The position numbers and the translations under genes were made by a program. DNA of 64,000 nt. Source: Verticillium longisporum. Its lineage: Eukaryota; Ascomycota; Sordariomycetes; Glomerellales; Plectosphaerellaceae. Under the pieces are notes generated by a model, which worked only from the letters and a program-made list of their open reading frames with translations, was not told the DNA's origin and made no database searches. The stretch lies in assembly GCA_019188255.1 (NCBI GenBank), contig JAETXT010000007.1, forward strand, positions 2,790,001 to 2,854,000, read 5' to 3'. Below are positions 1 through 10,241 of the stretch, in pieces (position 1 is the first letter of the stretch; the number at the start of each line of letters is the position of its first letter).

Positions 1-3000
1 ATGCGGCACCTTCGAAACCCGCCGCCGCGGCGCCCCCAACAACTGCGAGCGTTCCTGCCCCGGTGGTTGAGCCCGCCGCGCCCGCACCAGCTTACAACGA
101 AGCACACAACGAGGCTCCTGCCCAAACCCATCAGGATGAGCCTGCAGACAACCAGATCGCCTACGACGACGACGACGACGATGATGTCGATTTCAACTTG
201 GGCGGAGGCGCGCCCGCGCCGCCCCCGCCTCCACCCGCAAATGGATTCTCGCACCACGAGGAGACGTCGTACTCTGGGCGCGGAAGCGCCAAGAACCCCA
301 GTGCGAAGGAAGATGGGTAAGTGCTTTTATTATTCTGTTTGTGTGATGTCACCATGGCTTGCAAGTGGCGTGGAATCAGGGCACTTCGACGTTCGTTGTG
401 CTGTGTTGGTAGACCAGGAGAGCAATCCGGACGGCGTTTCTCGGGGAGTGGCTTGGTCGCTCAACTACGGTTGAGAGTTTCCATCACGATTGAAGATGAT
501 GCGCGCCACGGTCCGCTCGGTTGCGATGGAGGCGTCGATGGGGTCAACACAGAAAGAGCATTGGCGTACCACGGCACTGTGGGGCGTTTGGAACAGCACC
601 GCCAAGTCTGAACGGTGCTCAACGAGGGTTCAGAGACGAAATGTCGAAAGAGACACGGGGCAGACCAAACGCCCTAGAAAGAGACAGGAAACGGTCCACA
701 ACACAAGGCATGGAAGCTACCTTTTTATCAAAACCAAACCCGCACGCTACCCAACTTAGTCGCAGCGGTGGCAATGGTCGAAGCACGACTCTGCATCTCA
801 TAGCCCACTTGCGGATGAGCATGTCCCGTCCAGGGCATTTATGTTCAGCTCTCTGCTTGCTGTAGCAAGATTGGCAGCGGATAGCGCTCGAGGCTAGATC
901 CTAACAAGTCCAGACGGTTGCAAGAGACACCGAAAAGTAATCCCGACAAAGTTGATCTGGCTTTCCACGCTGCACATTTCTCCCCGGTGAGAGTATATGT
1001 AGCGGGCCTTCTGGAACCTTTGTCAGCGCCATTTGGGTTTTGGATGGGTCAAGAAGCAAGCAGGCGTCGCCATTTTCTCGACTCCTAATGGCCGGCATTG
1101 GTAAAGCAAAAATCGTCAACCTCTTTGCCGCTGCGACGTATACAACCCGCGCTATCGGATGGTGATTTAGACAACGGAAAGCTGCATGGCAGGAATACGC
1201 TGTACCAAAACCGTGCTGCTCGCGACACGTAAGCTTGGGAAAGGCCCTAGGTCCGACTTCTCAGAGCAGCGACGAGAAACAACAACGCCAAGATGCGACG
1301 GGATCTTCAATACGAGCGTGGACAGGGTGGCCTCCCATCAACCTACAGATTGAGAGTGCTCACTAGTATGGCCCGCGAACTAGTCAATGGACCTATGCTC
1401 TGCAATAGCTCGGGCTATTGCATTGGCTTGCGGCTTTTGACTGGTGTGCCATGCATTGCAACCCACCCTTGGCTCGCTTCGATCGTGCCAGGTTCTGCCA
1501 TGACCTTTTCTCTGCCAGGAGTTCCCGCGGCAGACAAGTGCTTGCTATTGTCTTGACTGATCTTTTGTCGATGGGCCGTTGCGTTGACACTTTTGCGCTC
1601 TACTCGAGTACATTTACAATTGTTAGAAGTAGCGAGACTAACGAATGGACTGCATAGTAAGATGTTCATTGGTGGACTGAACTGGGAGACGACCGACCGT
1701 AAGCTTGAGCCTGCTCACCCACGCGCACGCTGTACCCAAGTTGCTAATCATGTCGCCGCAGAGTCTCTCAGGGACTACTTTGCCCAATTCGGCGAGGTTG
1801 TCGAGTGCACCGTGATGCGCGATAGCACCACCGGCCGGTCGCGAGGCTTTGGCTTCCTGACGTTCAAGGATGCCAAGACTGTCAATATCGTCATGGTCAA
1901 GGAGCATTTCCTCGACGGCAAGATTGTACGTTTCTGCCACGACCCACACCGCAAAAGCCGGACGTCCACTCCACAGCTACTAACACTCCACCTAGATTGA
2001 TCCGAAGCGCGCCATCCCCCGCGACGAACAGGAGAAGACGAGCAAGATCTTCGTCGGCGGCGTCAGCCAAGAGACGACTGATCAGGAATTTAAGGATTAC
2101 TTTGCTCAGTTTGGCCGCGTTGTCGATGCCACCCTCATGATGGACAAGGACACGGGCCGGCCAAGGGGCTTCGGCTTTGTCACGTTTGAGAGCGAGGAGG
2201 GCGTCGACGCCTGCCTCAAGACGCACCTGGAGATCCACGGAAAGCCGATCGAGGTCAAGAAGGCCCAGCCACGCGGCAACCTCCGCGAGGAGGAGGAAGC
2301 TGCTCGTCGCGGAGGTGGAAAGTTCCGCAAGGGCGGAGACGACGGCGGCACCAACGGCCAGGGCGGGATGAACAACCAGATGGGCGGCGCCGGCGGCATG
2401 ACGCCCCAGGGCATGGCACAGCACTTTCAGCGCATGCAGCAGTACTTCGCCATGATGCAGCAGCAGATGGCCATGCAGCGCGGCATGCCGATGAACCCGG
2501 CCATGATGCAGCAGATGATGCAGATGCAACAGATGCAACAGATGCAGAACCAGATGATGGGCGGGCGTGGCGGCGGCGGTCCCAATGGGCAGAACCCTCA
2601 AGCCATGATGAATAACATGAACCCGGCCATGATGCAGCAGATGCAGCAGATGCAACAGCAGCAGCAGCAGATGATGGGTGGCGGTGGCGGCGGCGGCAGC
2701 GATGGCGGCCAGGGCAGCCCGGCGCCGGAACAGCAAGCTCAAGGCGGCGGCGATGGGTTCAATAACAACAATAACAACAACAACTTCAACAACCCGCAGC
2801 AGCAAATGTTCAACCAGCAGCAGCAGCAGGGGCCGAGGGGCGGAGGCCAGAAGGCATACGGAGGCTTCGGCATGGGCGGCGGACCGGGAGGGCCGACGTC
2901 GTGGGAGGGCATGTATGACGACGTTCCGCAACCCAATATTCCGCAGGGACCGTCAGGCGGCCGCGGTGGAGGCTTCCACCGGGGCGGACGCGGCGGGTTC

Positions 3001-3147
3001 CAGCATCAGCAGCAGCCTGTCGATCCCAACCACGCGCCGCCGGCGAATGCGCCGACTGGTCCTAAGAACGCAGGCAGGCCGGGCGCCAACTACCGTGGCG
3101 GTGGACGAGGCAACAACCGTGGCTTCCATCCGTACTCGCGTGGCTAG
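1..3147 (+). CDS. HRP1: HRP1/Nab4-type hnRNP, two RRMs (5' partial)
   Basis: RNA-binding protein of the Hrp1/Nab4 family, which in yeast is cleavage factor IB in mRNA 3'-end formation and export. Exons I place: <3-316, 1658-1698, 1762-1925 and 1996-3147 (556 residues visible; the start lies upstream). Exon 1 encodes an acidic, proline-rich N-terminus with a run of Asp. Exons 2-4 encode two adjacent RRMs: RRM1 begins [13 protein letters not shown] and has [11 protein letters not shown]2 has KIFVGG and RGFGFVTF. The linker [10 protein letters not shown] is the family hallmark. The C-terminal ~290 residues are Met/Gln/Asn-rich with Gly runs and end in RGG/GRGG repeats. Joining 316 to 1658 restores the Gly codon before KMFIGG, so the 1341-bp first intron is well supported, although a small exon inside it cannot be excluded. 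The stop at 3145-3147 is 530 bp from the convergent LETM1-like gene. Confidence 0.93.
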
Positions 3148-3677
3148 GTGCGATACTGAGTGCGGGCGTGGCCGGGGACCCGATCAGCAGGGACAGGTAC
3201 GGGGACGGGGGTTTTCAAGCTGCTTAGGGCAGCGGTGTACAACATTGCGACAGAGGACCACAGGAAACGTTCCCACAACTCGGTGACTGAGCGGTGGAGA
3301 GGGCACTCTAAAAGGGAACATGGAAATCTGCCAACACGCAGGTGTGGAGGCAGCAGCTGGTACACCAGGCGCTTGTAATTGAACAGAGAAACCAATAAAA
3401 CATTTGGCGCCAGACATTCGTGTGCATTCCTCTCTGTCGACTATGAATGAACGGGAAACAGCTCAAGAAAAGAGGAAGAAAATGAGATGTATTCATCTTG
3501 GTGTACTGTTTTACATCTATCGTGTCCGACCCTGCCTGGTCCCCGTCCTGGGGCCTTTTTCTATGCAATCCTCGCCCCCCTTTCCTTTGGTGCAATAAAA
3601 AGTACTCTACACAGTAACGTGGTACAAGATACAAAGTTGAACCTCACCTTTCGCACGATCAACACCACATCCGGCGC
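3148..3677. other. Convergent intergenic region, no gene seen
   Basis: These 530 bp separate the 3' ends of the HRP1-type gene and the LETM1-like gene and probably hold both 3' UTRs. AATAAA-like signals occur near 3395 and 3594 on the + strand. I see no coding sequence. Confidence 0.6.
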
Positions 3678-4845
3678 CTAGAGATGCCACTCGGGAAGCG
3701 CAAAGTTGCTGGTCGTCGGCCAGTTGTCGACCCTACAAGACGTCCTCGTTAGCATGGGCTCTCTCCTGTTGCCCGGCGGGCGCACACCGCTACTCACCTC
3801 GTCGTCAGCAGGACCGTCATGCGCCTCCGCCTGTCGGCGGGGTCCTCGCCGGCCGTCAGACGCAGCCAGTCGCCCAGGCGCTGGCGCAGCTCGCCGTCGC
3901 CCTTGCCGAGGACGTCGACGCCGCGCTCGGCGCAGGCGATGCGGACCTCCTCGGGCTCGAGGGCGGCGAGGCCGCCGTCGCGGCGCAGCAGGCGGTCGTC
4001 GCCGTCGAGAAAGGCCATGCGCAGGTTGCCCTTGACCTGCCAGAGGCCGGGCGGGACGAAGCCGAGCGTGTCCCACATGGCGCCGACAATGTGCAGGCTG
4101 CGCAGGACGTGGTGCTGGGCGGCGCGGCGCGGGAGGGCCGGGTCGAGGGCGCCGCGTGGGTGGGCGGCCTCGAGGCGGTCGAGGGCGGCGGCGCGGCGGG
4201 CCTCGGCCTTGGCCATGCCGGCGGCGATCTGGCGCGGCAGGCGGCAGGTGTAGGGCACGACGCCGTCGATCAGGAGGACGACGAGCGGCGTGAACTCGCC
4301 GCAGACGAGCAGCACGAGGCCGAAGAGGGGCACGCGCACCATGTCGTGGCGCACGCGCCAGAGGAGCAGCCAGTCGGCGCGCGTGTACGAGGCCGGCACG
4401 ACGGTCGGCGTCCAGACCGAGGGGCGCTGCCGGTCCTCCTCGGGCTTGGCGGCCAGCGTCTCGCGGAGGAGCCGGCGGTTCGTGAAGACGGCCTTGAGGC
4501 CCGTCTTGTAGAAGCTGATGTAGGCCTTGCCGGTGGCGAGGAGGTGGCTGAAGGTCGAGGCCTCGGGATCGCGACGTGGCAGGTTCAAGGGCGCGGGCCG
4601 TGTCGAGGCCGGCGGGTTCAGGACCCGGCTGTACATCTCCACATCAGTCGAGTCGGCGTCGTCCTTGAGAGCCGACTTTCTATCGCGGCTGACAGACGTG
4701 TGGGCACGACGGAGTTGGAGGCCCAAGGCCCACGGGAGGGTGGAAAGAGGCGACGTCGAGTTTCGGGAGACGGCGAGGAGAGAGGAGGCGCCGTGGCGCA
4801 ATTGGGCCGGGCGCGCATCGTGCGCAGGGTCGTCGGGGTGCTCAT
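3678..4845 (-). CDS. LETM1-like mitochondrial inner-membrane protein
   Basis: Divergent member of the LETM1/Mdm38/Ylh47 group, which acts in mitochondrial K+/H+ homeostasis and ribosome association at the inner membrane. The last intron is 3733-3797 (donor GTGAGT, branch GCTAACG, acceptor TTGTAG). It joins the main exon to a final exon, 3678-3732, encoding VDNWPTTSNFALPEWHL. The N-terminus is Arg/Ser-rich and acid-poor, like a presequence. A hydrophobic segment (VPLFGLVLLVCGEFTPLVVL) follows the RADWLLLWRVRHDMVRVP stretch. Near the C-terminus, LEPEEVRIACAERGVDVLGK resembles the LETM1 ribosome-binding-domain helices. Start: the ATG at 4845 (MSTPTTLRTMRARP) reads out of frame with the body unless one base is added near 4804-4806 or 4837-4840. 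With that base the gene is 367 aa. The uncorrected body frame is open up to an ATG at 5086, but that added part looks like leader sequence. Confidence 0.72.
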
Positions 4846-5038
4846 GGCATCCTCTGGCAATGTGAGAGGGATTGGTGGGAAAGGAGCACGGTGGGATGGG
4901 CGACACGAGAAAGAAAAGTGCCCCCAGACGGTGGAGGGGGAGGTCCGGCGGTCGAGTCGTGAGATCATGGTCCCTCGTCTCAGGCGGCTGATGGACTTTA
5001 CAGTGGGGGTTGCTCCGAAGATTTGCCACTGATGCCGC

Positions 5039-5145
5039 AGGTACCTTTTCTAGCAAGCCTAGGTACCTCACCGCCCTACTCAGCAAGCTTACGCACCTTA
5101 CTGGTACCTAGGTATAGGCAGGTAGGTACCTAGTTAGGCTGCACA
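5039..5145. repeat. Cluster of TAGGTACC / CCTAGGTA palindromic motifs
   Basis: Several overlapping copies of GGTACC, CCTAGGTA and CAGGTAGGTACCTAG lie just upstream of the LETM1-like gene. The same motif family recurs near 36381-36500, 43893-43915, 44805-44910 and 54575-54690, always outside genes. Confidence 0.6.
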
Positions 5146-5416
5146 AGATTGGTGGCCGTTGACTCACAGTGTCTGCCTCTCTGGCCATGAAATGAAATGG
5201 TATTATTCTTTTTCTTTATATTCTACTATCAGATTTCGCATGATCATGGGCTTTCAGCAAAGGACATGAGCTTTTTACACATGGCACAAAAAAAAAAGAT
5301 GGCCTCTCCCGTCTACTTCCTACTCTCGCGCCAGCTGGGATAAGATAGGGGCCATCTCTCTGACTGGCATCTACATACCTAAGGCCTTGCTAGGTTATGG
5401 ATGCTGTACCATTTGG

Positions 5417-8053
5417 TCAGCCTTTTTTGATCTTCTCTTTTGGGGGACGACCTTTCATCATGTCAGATACCGCGGACTGCACATACCTGATATCCTCGGA
5501 GTGCTCTGGTGGTATCGGCGTGTTGACAGGGCCGCTGCTCGCGACAACGAAAGCGCCGCCCTCGACGCCGTCATTCGTCATGGCCGTGCTCTTCCTCTTC
5601 TTGGACTTGCTCTCGTACCAGCGAGCCGAGCGCTCGAGGTAGTCGTCCGGCAGCGGGCTCTTGTAGTGGCCGCAGAAGACGCCGACCTCAAAGTCGCGCA
5701 CCTGGCTCTTCTCGTCGGCAGCTTCGAGGCACGCCGCCTTGAGGTCCTCGAGCGTCTGAAACACGAGCGTGTCGCACTGGATGAGTTCCGTCATCTCCTC
5801 CAGCGTCCTCTCGTGGGCGAGGAGTTCTGCAGGCGGTTGTGTCAGCTGCGTCCGTCGTGTCATGTGGCCACGCATCACTTACGCCTTGGGTCGGCCAGGT
5901 CAATACCGTGCTACGTACACTTCGTCAGTCGGGTCTTGATCAAACAAGCGAGGCCAAAACCTGGCGTCAGGTCCCTTCCCTGGAAGGTCCAGACTCACAA
6001 CATGGGGGTGGGTGATCTCGGGGCTGCAAGAAACGAGAATGATCTTCTTCGCCTCGCACTCCTTGACCATTTGGACCTATCACAAGCCGTAGTCAGCAAA
6101 CCATCCACTTCAACGCTCGCATGCTGCCGATTCCGCGCCATTGCTGATGCAATGCCAAAGCCGCATCGGAGTCGGAAACCTACAATCTCGCGCGAGGTCG
6201 TTCCTCGGACTATACTGTCGTCGACGAGGCAAACAACCTTGCCTTTGAATTCCGAGGCAATGGGCGAGAGCTTGCGGCGTACACTCTTCTGGCGGGCCTT
6301 CTGGCCGGGGACCTAGATCGCAGCCAACATTAGCATGGCGAGGCTGATAGATCCGCACCCAATGGCCGTTGACGCACAATAAATGTACGGTAAACGTATC
6401 TGTTCTTGACGAAGGCGTTTGAAAGCGGCTTTCGTAGCTCGGTGGCGAGGCTGGCGGCAGCCGTGTTGCTTGTCTACATTGTGCGCATCTCGTCAGTATG
6501 TGGCTCACATGACGAATTGTGACTCGTAACCGGGGGCGAGGCATCCTCACTTCTGGAATAGGAATGACTGTCGAGGAACATGTTAGCCAAGACCAGGGAT
6601 TGCAGAGACGCTGGCCATCGCAACGTCAATGGAACGCAACATACCAACATCAATCTCATCGATGCCCTTCTCGCCCATGACGCTCCTCATCCTGTCGGCA
6701 AGCTTCAGTCCCATGTTCTGGCGACTGCGGTGGACGGAAATGCCGTCCATGTCGACGTCTGCCCTGGACAGGTACAGGTATTCAAACAGGTCGGGCGTGT
6801 AGGACTTCATCTCCACAACCTGGCAGAACTCGGGAACGCCGCCCTTCTTGATGAAGACAGCCTGGCCGGGCAGGATATCGACAATGTTCTTGAACCCAAG
6901 TTGCGTCAGGGCGATCGATTCCGAGGCGAGGAAATAATCAGTGGCGCCCTCGAGAGTCTCCGAAGGTCGCGACCCGAGGCACAGGGGTCGGATGCCGTTC
7001 TCGTCACTACGCCGAGACCATGTCAGTCACCTGCGACGCGAGGGAGCAGAGAATGCAGAAGAAGAAAGCCGCAGCAAAACGTACCGGAAGCCGAGAATGC
7101 CGAAGCCTGCAATCATGGCAGTGCAGGCAAAGGCACCCTGGCACCTGGCGTAGACCTCGCGGAGGGCGGTAAAGACATCGGCCACGCTGGCGCGCGTCTT
7201 GCCGAGTTCATTGAGGGCATAGGCGAAGATGTTGAGTCTGAAGGCAGGACTTGTATCAGCAAGAGGTGGACCGCATGTTGTCTCCCGTAGGGATAGACCC
7301 ACAGCAGTTCCGAGTCTGAGTCGGTGTTCACGTGGCGACGAGCCTCGTTATCGAGGAATTTGACGAGCTCCGGAGCGTTGACGAGGTTTCCGTTGACGCT
7401 CATCGACAGACCGAAGGGGGAGTTGACAAAGAAGGGCTGCGCTTCCGACCTGTGGCAGAGAACGCTGTCAGTGGGAATTGTCCAGTTTGGGAGAGAGAGG
7501 CAGGAGGCAGGAGGCCGAGGTCGAAGTGTGAGGGGACGAGCGCGAGGGTCATACGTACGCAGATTGCGTGCCCGCCGTGGGATACCTCAGGTGGGAGATT
7601 CTGCCTGTGTCAGATCATCATGCTCATCTCGGGGTGTGATCATGAGGCTGGCAAAGGCGAGGAGGCCATACCCCATGTATCCGGGCATCGTCTCCGTTGT
7701 CGCGCGCTTGCCCTCGTCAAACACTTTGCTCGCCATGCCTACGCCCTTGCACTGGGACACCCTTCCGCCCTGGCATACGGCGATACCAGCTGCATCTTGT
7801 CCGCGCTGTCGTCCATGTTAGTGGCTGCGCGACGCTGTGTCTTGGAGAGGTGGTGAGACGGACATGTTGGAGGTAGTAGAGGGACTCGTGAAGGTCGGTG
7901 ACGGCGGAGGTGGCTTCGGGATCGCCCAGCTGGGATTGGAGTCAGCGTGATCAGCGTGGCGCTCTTGCTTCTCTCTGAGGTCGGCGCTTCTCAATGCATG
8001 GTGTCTGCTGGGTAGCGACAAGGACATACCAAGATGGCGGAAATACCACACAT
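5417..8053 (-). CDS. ADE4: Amidophosphoribosyltransferase (PRPP amidotransferase)
   Basis: First committed enzyme of de novo purine synthesis: glutamine + PRPP to 5-phosphoribosylamine, in the cytosol. Exons read on the minus strand: 8030-8053, 7864-7929, 7672-7805, 7559-7600, 7303-7449, 7085-7237, 6645-7006, 6551-6567, 6378-6473, 6184-6312, 5999-6076, 5883-5910 and 5417-5826. They give one 561-aa frame, the usual family length. The product starts MCGISAIL, so Cys2 is the class II glutaminase nucleophile. [23 protein letters not shown] and [17 protein letters not shown] follow. The phosphoribosyltransferase domain has the PRPP loop [19 protein letters not shown]. The C-terminal part [10 protein letters not shown] and the basic tail are typical. 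Thirteen coding exons, including one of 17 nt, is intron-rich. The donor after YYLQH is GTCCGT, a little off consensus. The gene looks intact. Confidence 0.95.
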
Positions 8054-9114
8054 GGTTGGTGTGATGTGGTGACGGTCGGCCTGTGGAGGCGGGTGTCGGG
8101 AAGGGAGCGGTCGGAGGACAGGCTGGTGCGGCGCCTGGGCAGGGAAGATGGGCTGTGTGGGCGTTCTCGTTGCTGGCGGTTTCGTTGATGCGCCGTCGAT
8201 GGTTGCTCGGCCTGTTTCTCGGAGAAGAGTCGCAGGGCGTAAAGGCGTAAAGGCGATGATTTTTTTTTTGACCCCTCCGCCAGTCGCAAGGTACTGGGGA
8301 ACCCACGTGGTGGGGCCGGGGTGAAATGGGGGTCCAGCGTGCAGAAGAGCCGCCGCGTCACCCGACCCTCGGACTGTTGGCACTGCACTAGCCGGCAAGC
8401 CGGTACAGTGAGTGCCATGTACCCATGCTGTAGATTGTAGAACGTTTACTAAACACAGGCATTCGCTACATTACCTACTCGATCGCACAGATATGCTCTG
8501 TTGCCCGCTCCATCATAGTACTTTGACGACTCTTCCGCTCTACCCTCTCATTCTGCAGAGCAAGGAACCCATCGGTACTGCCCCGACGCTGAGGTGGAGA
8601 CCCTGCTCTCGAATGTAATGTACCCCCCTCGGTCTTGATATTTCATCATGGAGAGAAACCAGCAACTAGTCCCATTGTGTCATTTGTCATCATCTGGTCT
8701 CTACCGACGACCCGAACATGGAGGCATTCTGAATTCATCTCAACAATATGGACGAGCACGAACCCGCGTTCGCCATTGTGTACCTACCGTTCCTACTCAG
8801 TCACCAACACTTCACCATGTAATACAAAGTAAAAGAAGCTTGCACGGGTAAGAGTAGTTATCTAATCCAGAGATAGGCTAACGCTACACAGAAGTAAACT
8901 TTGTCTTGCCATCAGTCTGCTAGGTGCCCTGTGTGCTACCTGCTGCTGGCGGAATCGAATTGAATATGTACGAAAAGATGTCAGTGCCAGACCATGCACC
9001 TTTGATGTAAATGGAGCCCCTCTGCCAACTCCAAGTCCAGACGCTGAACAACCAAATTGACACGATCCGTGGCCCGGTGGATGCATTGGTGGCTTGTGAC
9101 GAACCAAAGGACGC
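8054..9114. other. ADE4 upstream region, no gene seen
   Basis: These 1061 bp lie between the ADE4 start and the 3' end of the deuterolysin gene. The ADE4 leader and promoter should be in the first few hundred bases; a T-run at 8260-8269 is the only simple tract noted. No coding sequence or recognisable site was found. Confidence 0.5.
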
Positions 9115-10241
9115 TCAGCAACGGGCGAAGATGGACTGCGCGAAAAGCGTGTACGTGTCGGCATGGTTGAGGTTCTGAGCGGGCGTGAGGCTGCGGATAA
9201 AATCGAATCCATAGCCTCCGTAGTCTTCAGTGCCCGCAATCTCGGCCAGATGAGTCATCTCGTGGAGGATGGTCGTCTGCTGATCCTGAGCATGGCACCT
9301 CTTGTCGGTAGGAGGCATCTGGTCGAAGAAGATGCGGCAGTTGACCATGAAGCTCTGCGAAGGCAGAGTATAGGCGATCACGCCCGTGCGGCAGGCATTG
9401 TAGACGTCGGTGCAGTGGTAGCTGGACACGCCCGACGTCGTGCTGCTACACTCCTTCTCGATGCGGCCGAAAACGGTAGACACCTGCTTGCTGACCCTGG
9501 CGCTCGAACTCTTGAAGTACTTTTGCAGGCGGCTCTTCGATGATTGGTTGGTGTTTTGAGCAGCCGTTTTGGCAGCTGTGGCCAGCTTGGCGCAGTTCTT
9601 GATCGCCGTCGTCGTAACAGCACGGCGAGTCCCAGTACAGTCGCCTGCGAGGTCCGTCCGCTTGGCTTTCGACTGGAACGTGTGGTGCACGGCTGCGGCC
9701 TCGGATCCGTCGACAACAGTGCTCAGAACGTTACTGGAATATGGGAGGGCGCCAGAGATCACGGTCGAGTTGAGCGTTGCGGTCGAGAAAGCGCCCTTGG
9801 TCTGGACGTCGAAGGTGCCGCCAGGGCTTAGGTCGTGAAGCTCTCCAGCATCGAAGTCGACTTCGACAGTCTCGCCGGCATTGATGACTCGGAAGGCATC
9901 TTCTTGAAGATAGTGGGTACACATGTTGAGTCGAATCCCGTCAAAGGCCACTTTGCTGTCTGAACTCCCAACTTCATGAGTATACAAAGTTTAGTTTGAT
10001 AGACGTAGGGTCACTCACCACCGGAGAAAACTTCGACTTTCTCAACGGGCCTATCGTCGAGAAAGGTGCCCAGCGTCAAGAGCTTCACCGCTTCCTTGCC
10101 TGCGTTGGTGAGGTAGCCCTTGATGCCGGAGTTGCCAGACTCCTCCAGACGAACAACAAGAGGGGTGTCACGAGCCGACAAGTCGACCGAGGCAGCCCGA
10201 GCTAGCAGAGCCAAAGAAGAAATGGCCACGAGAAACTTCAT
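9115..10241 (-). CDS. Deuterolysin-type M35 metalloprotease, secreted
   Basis: Secreted zinc endopeptidase of family M35 (neutral protease II/deuterolysin). Two exons, 10019-10241 and 9115-9971, with a 47-bp intron, give 359 aa, in the family range for a prepro-enzyme. The first ~17 residues (MKFLVAISSLALLARAA) form a signal peptide, followed by a propeptide of roughly 150 residues. The zinc-site motif HEMTH begins at residue 311 and is followed by GTEDYGGYG. The family pattern is GTxDxxYG, so this copy has one residue more between Asp and YG. Cysteines near the C-terminus (Cys359 last) fit the mature disulfides. It probably serves extracellular protein breakdown. The leader has several CT-rich tracts. 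Intact. Confidence 0.93.

Noticed and set aside
1897..2931. 344-codon minus-strand open frame opposite HRP1
   Set aside because: Leu/His/Val-rich complement of the CAG- and ATG-rich coding strand; a shadow.
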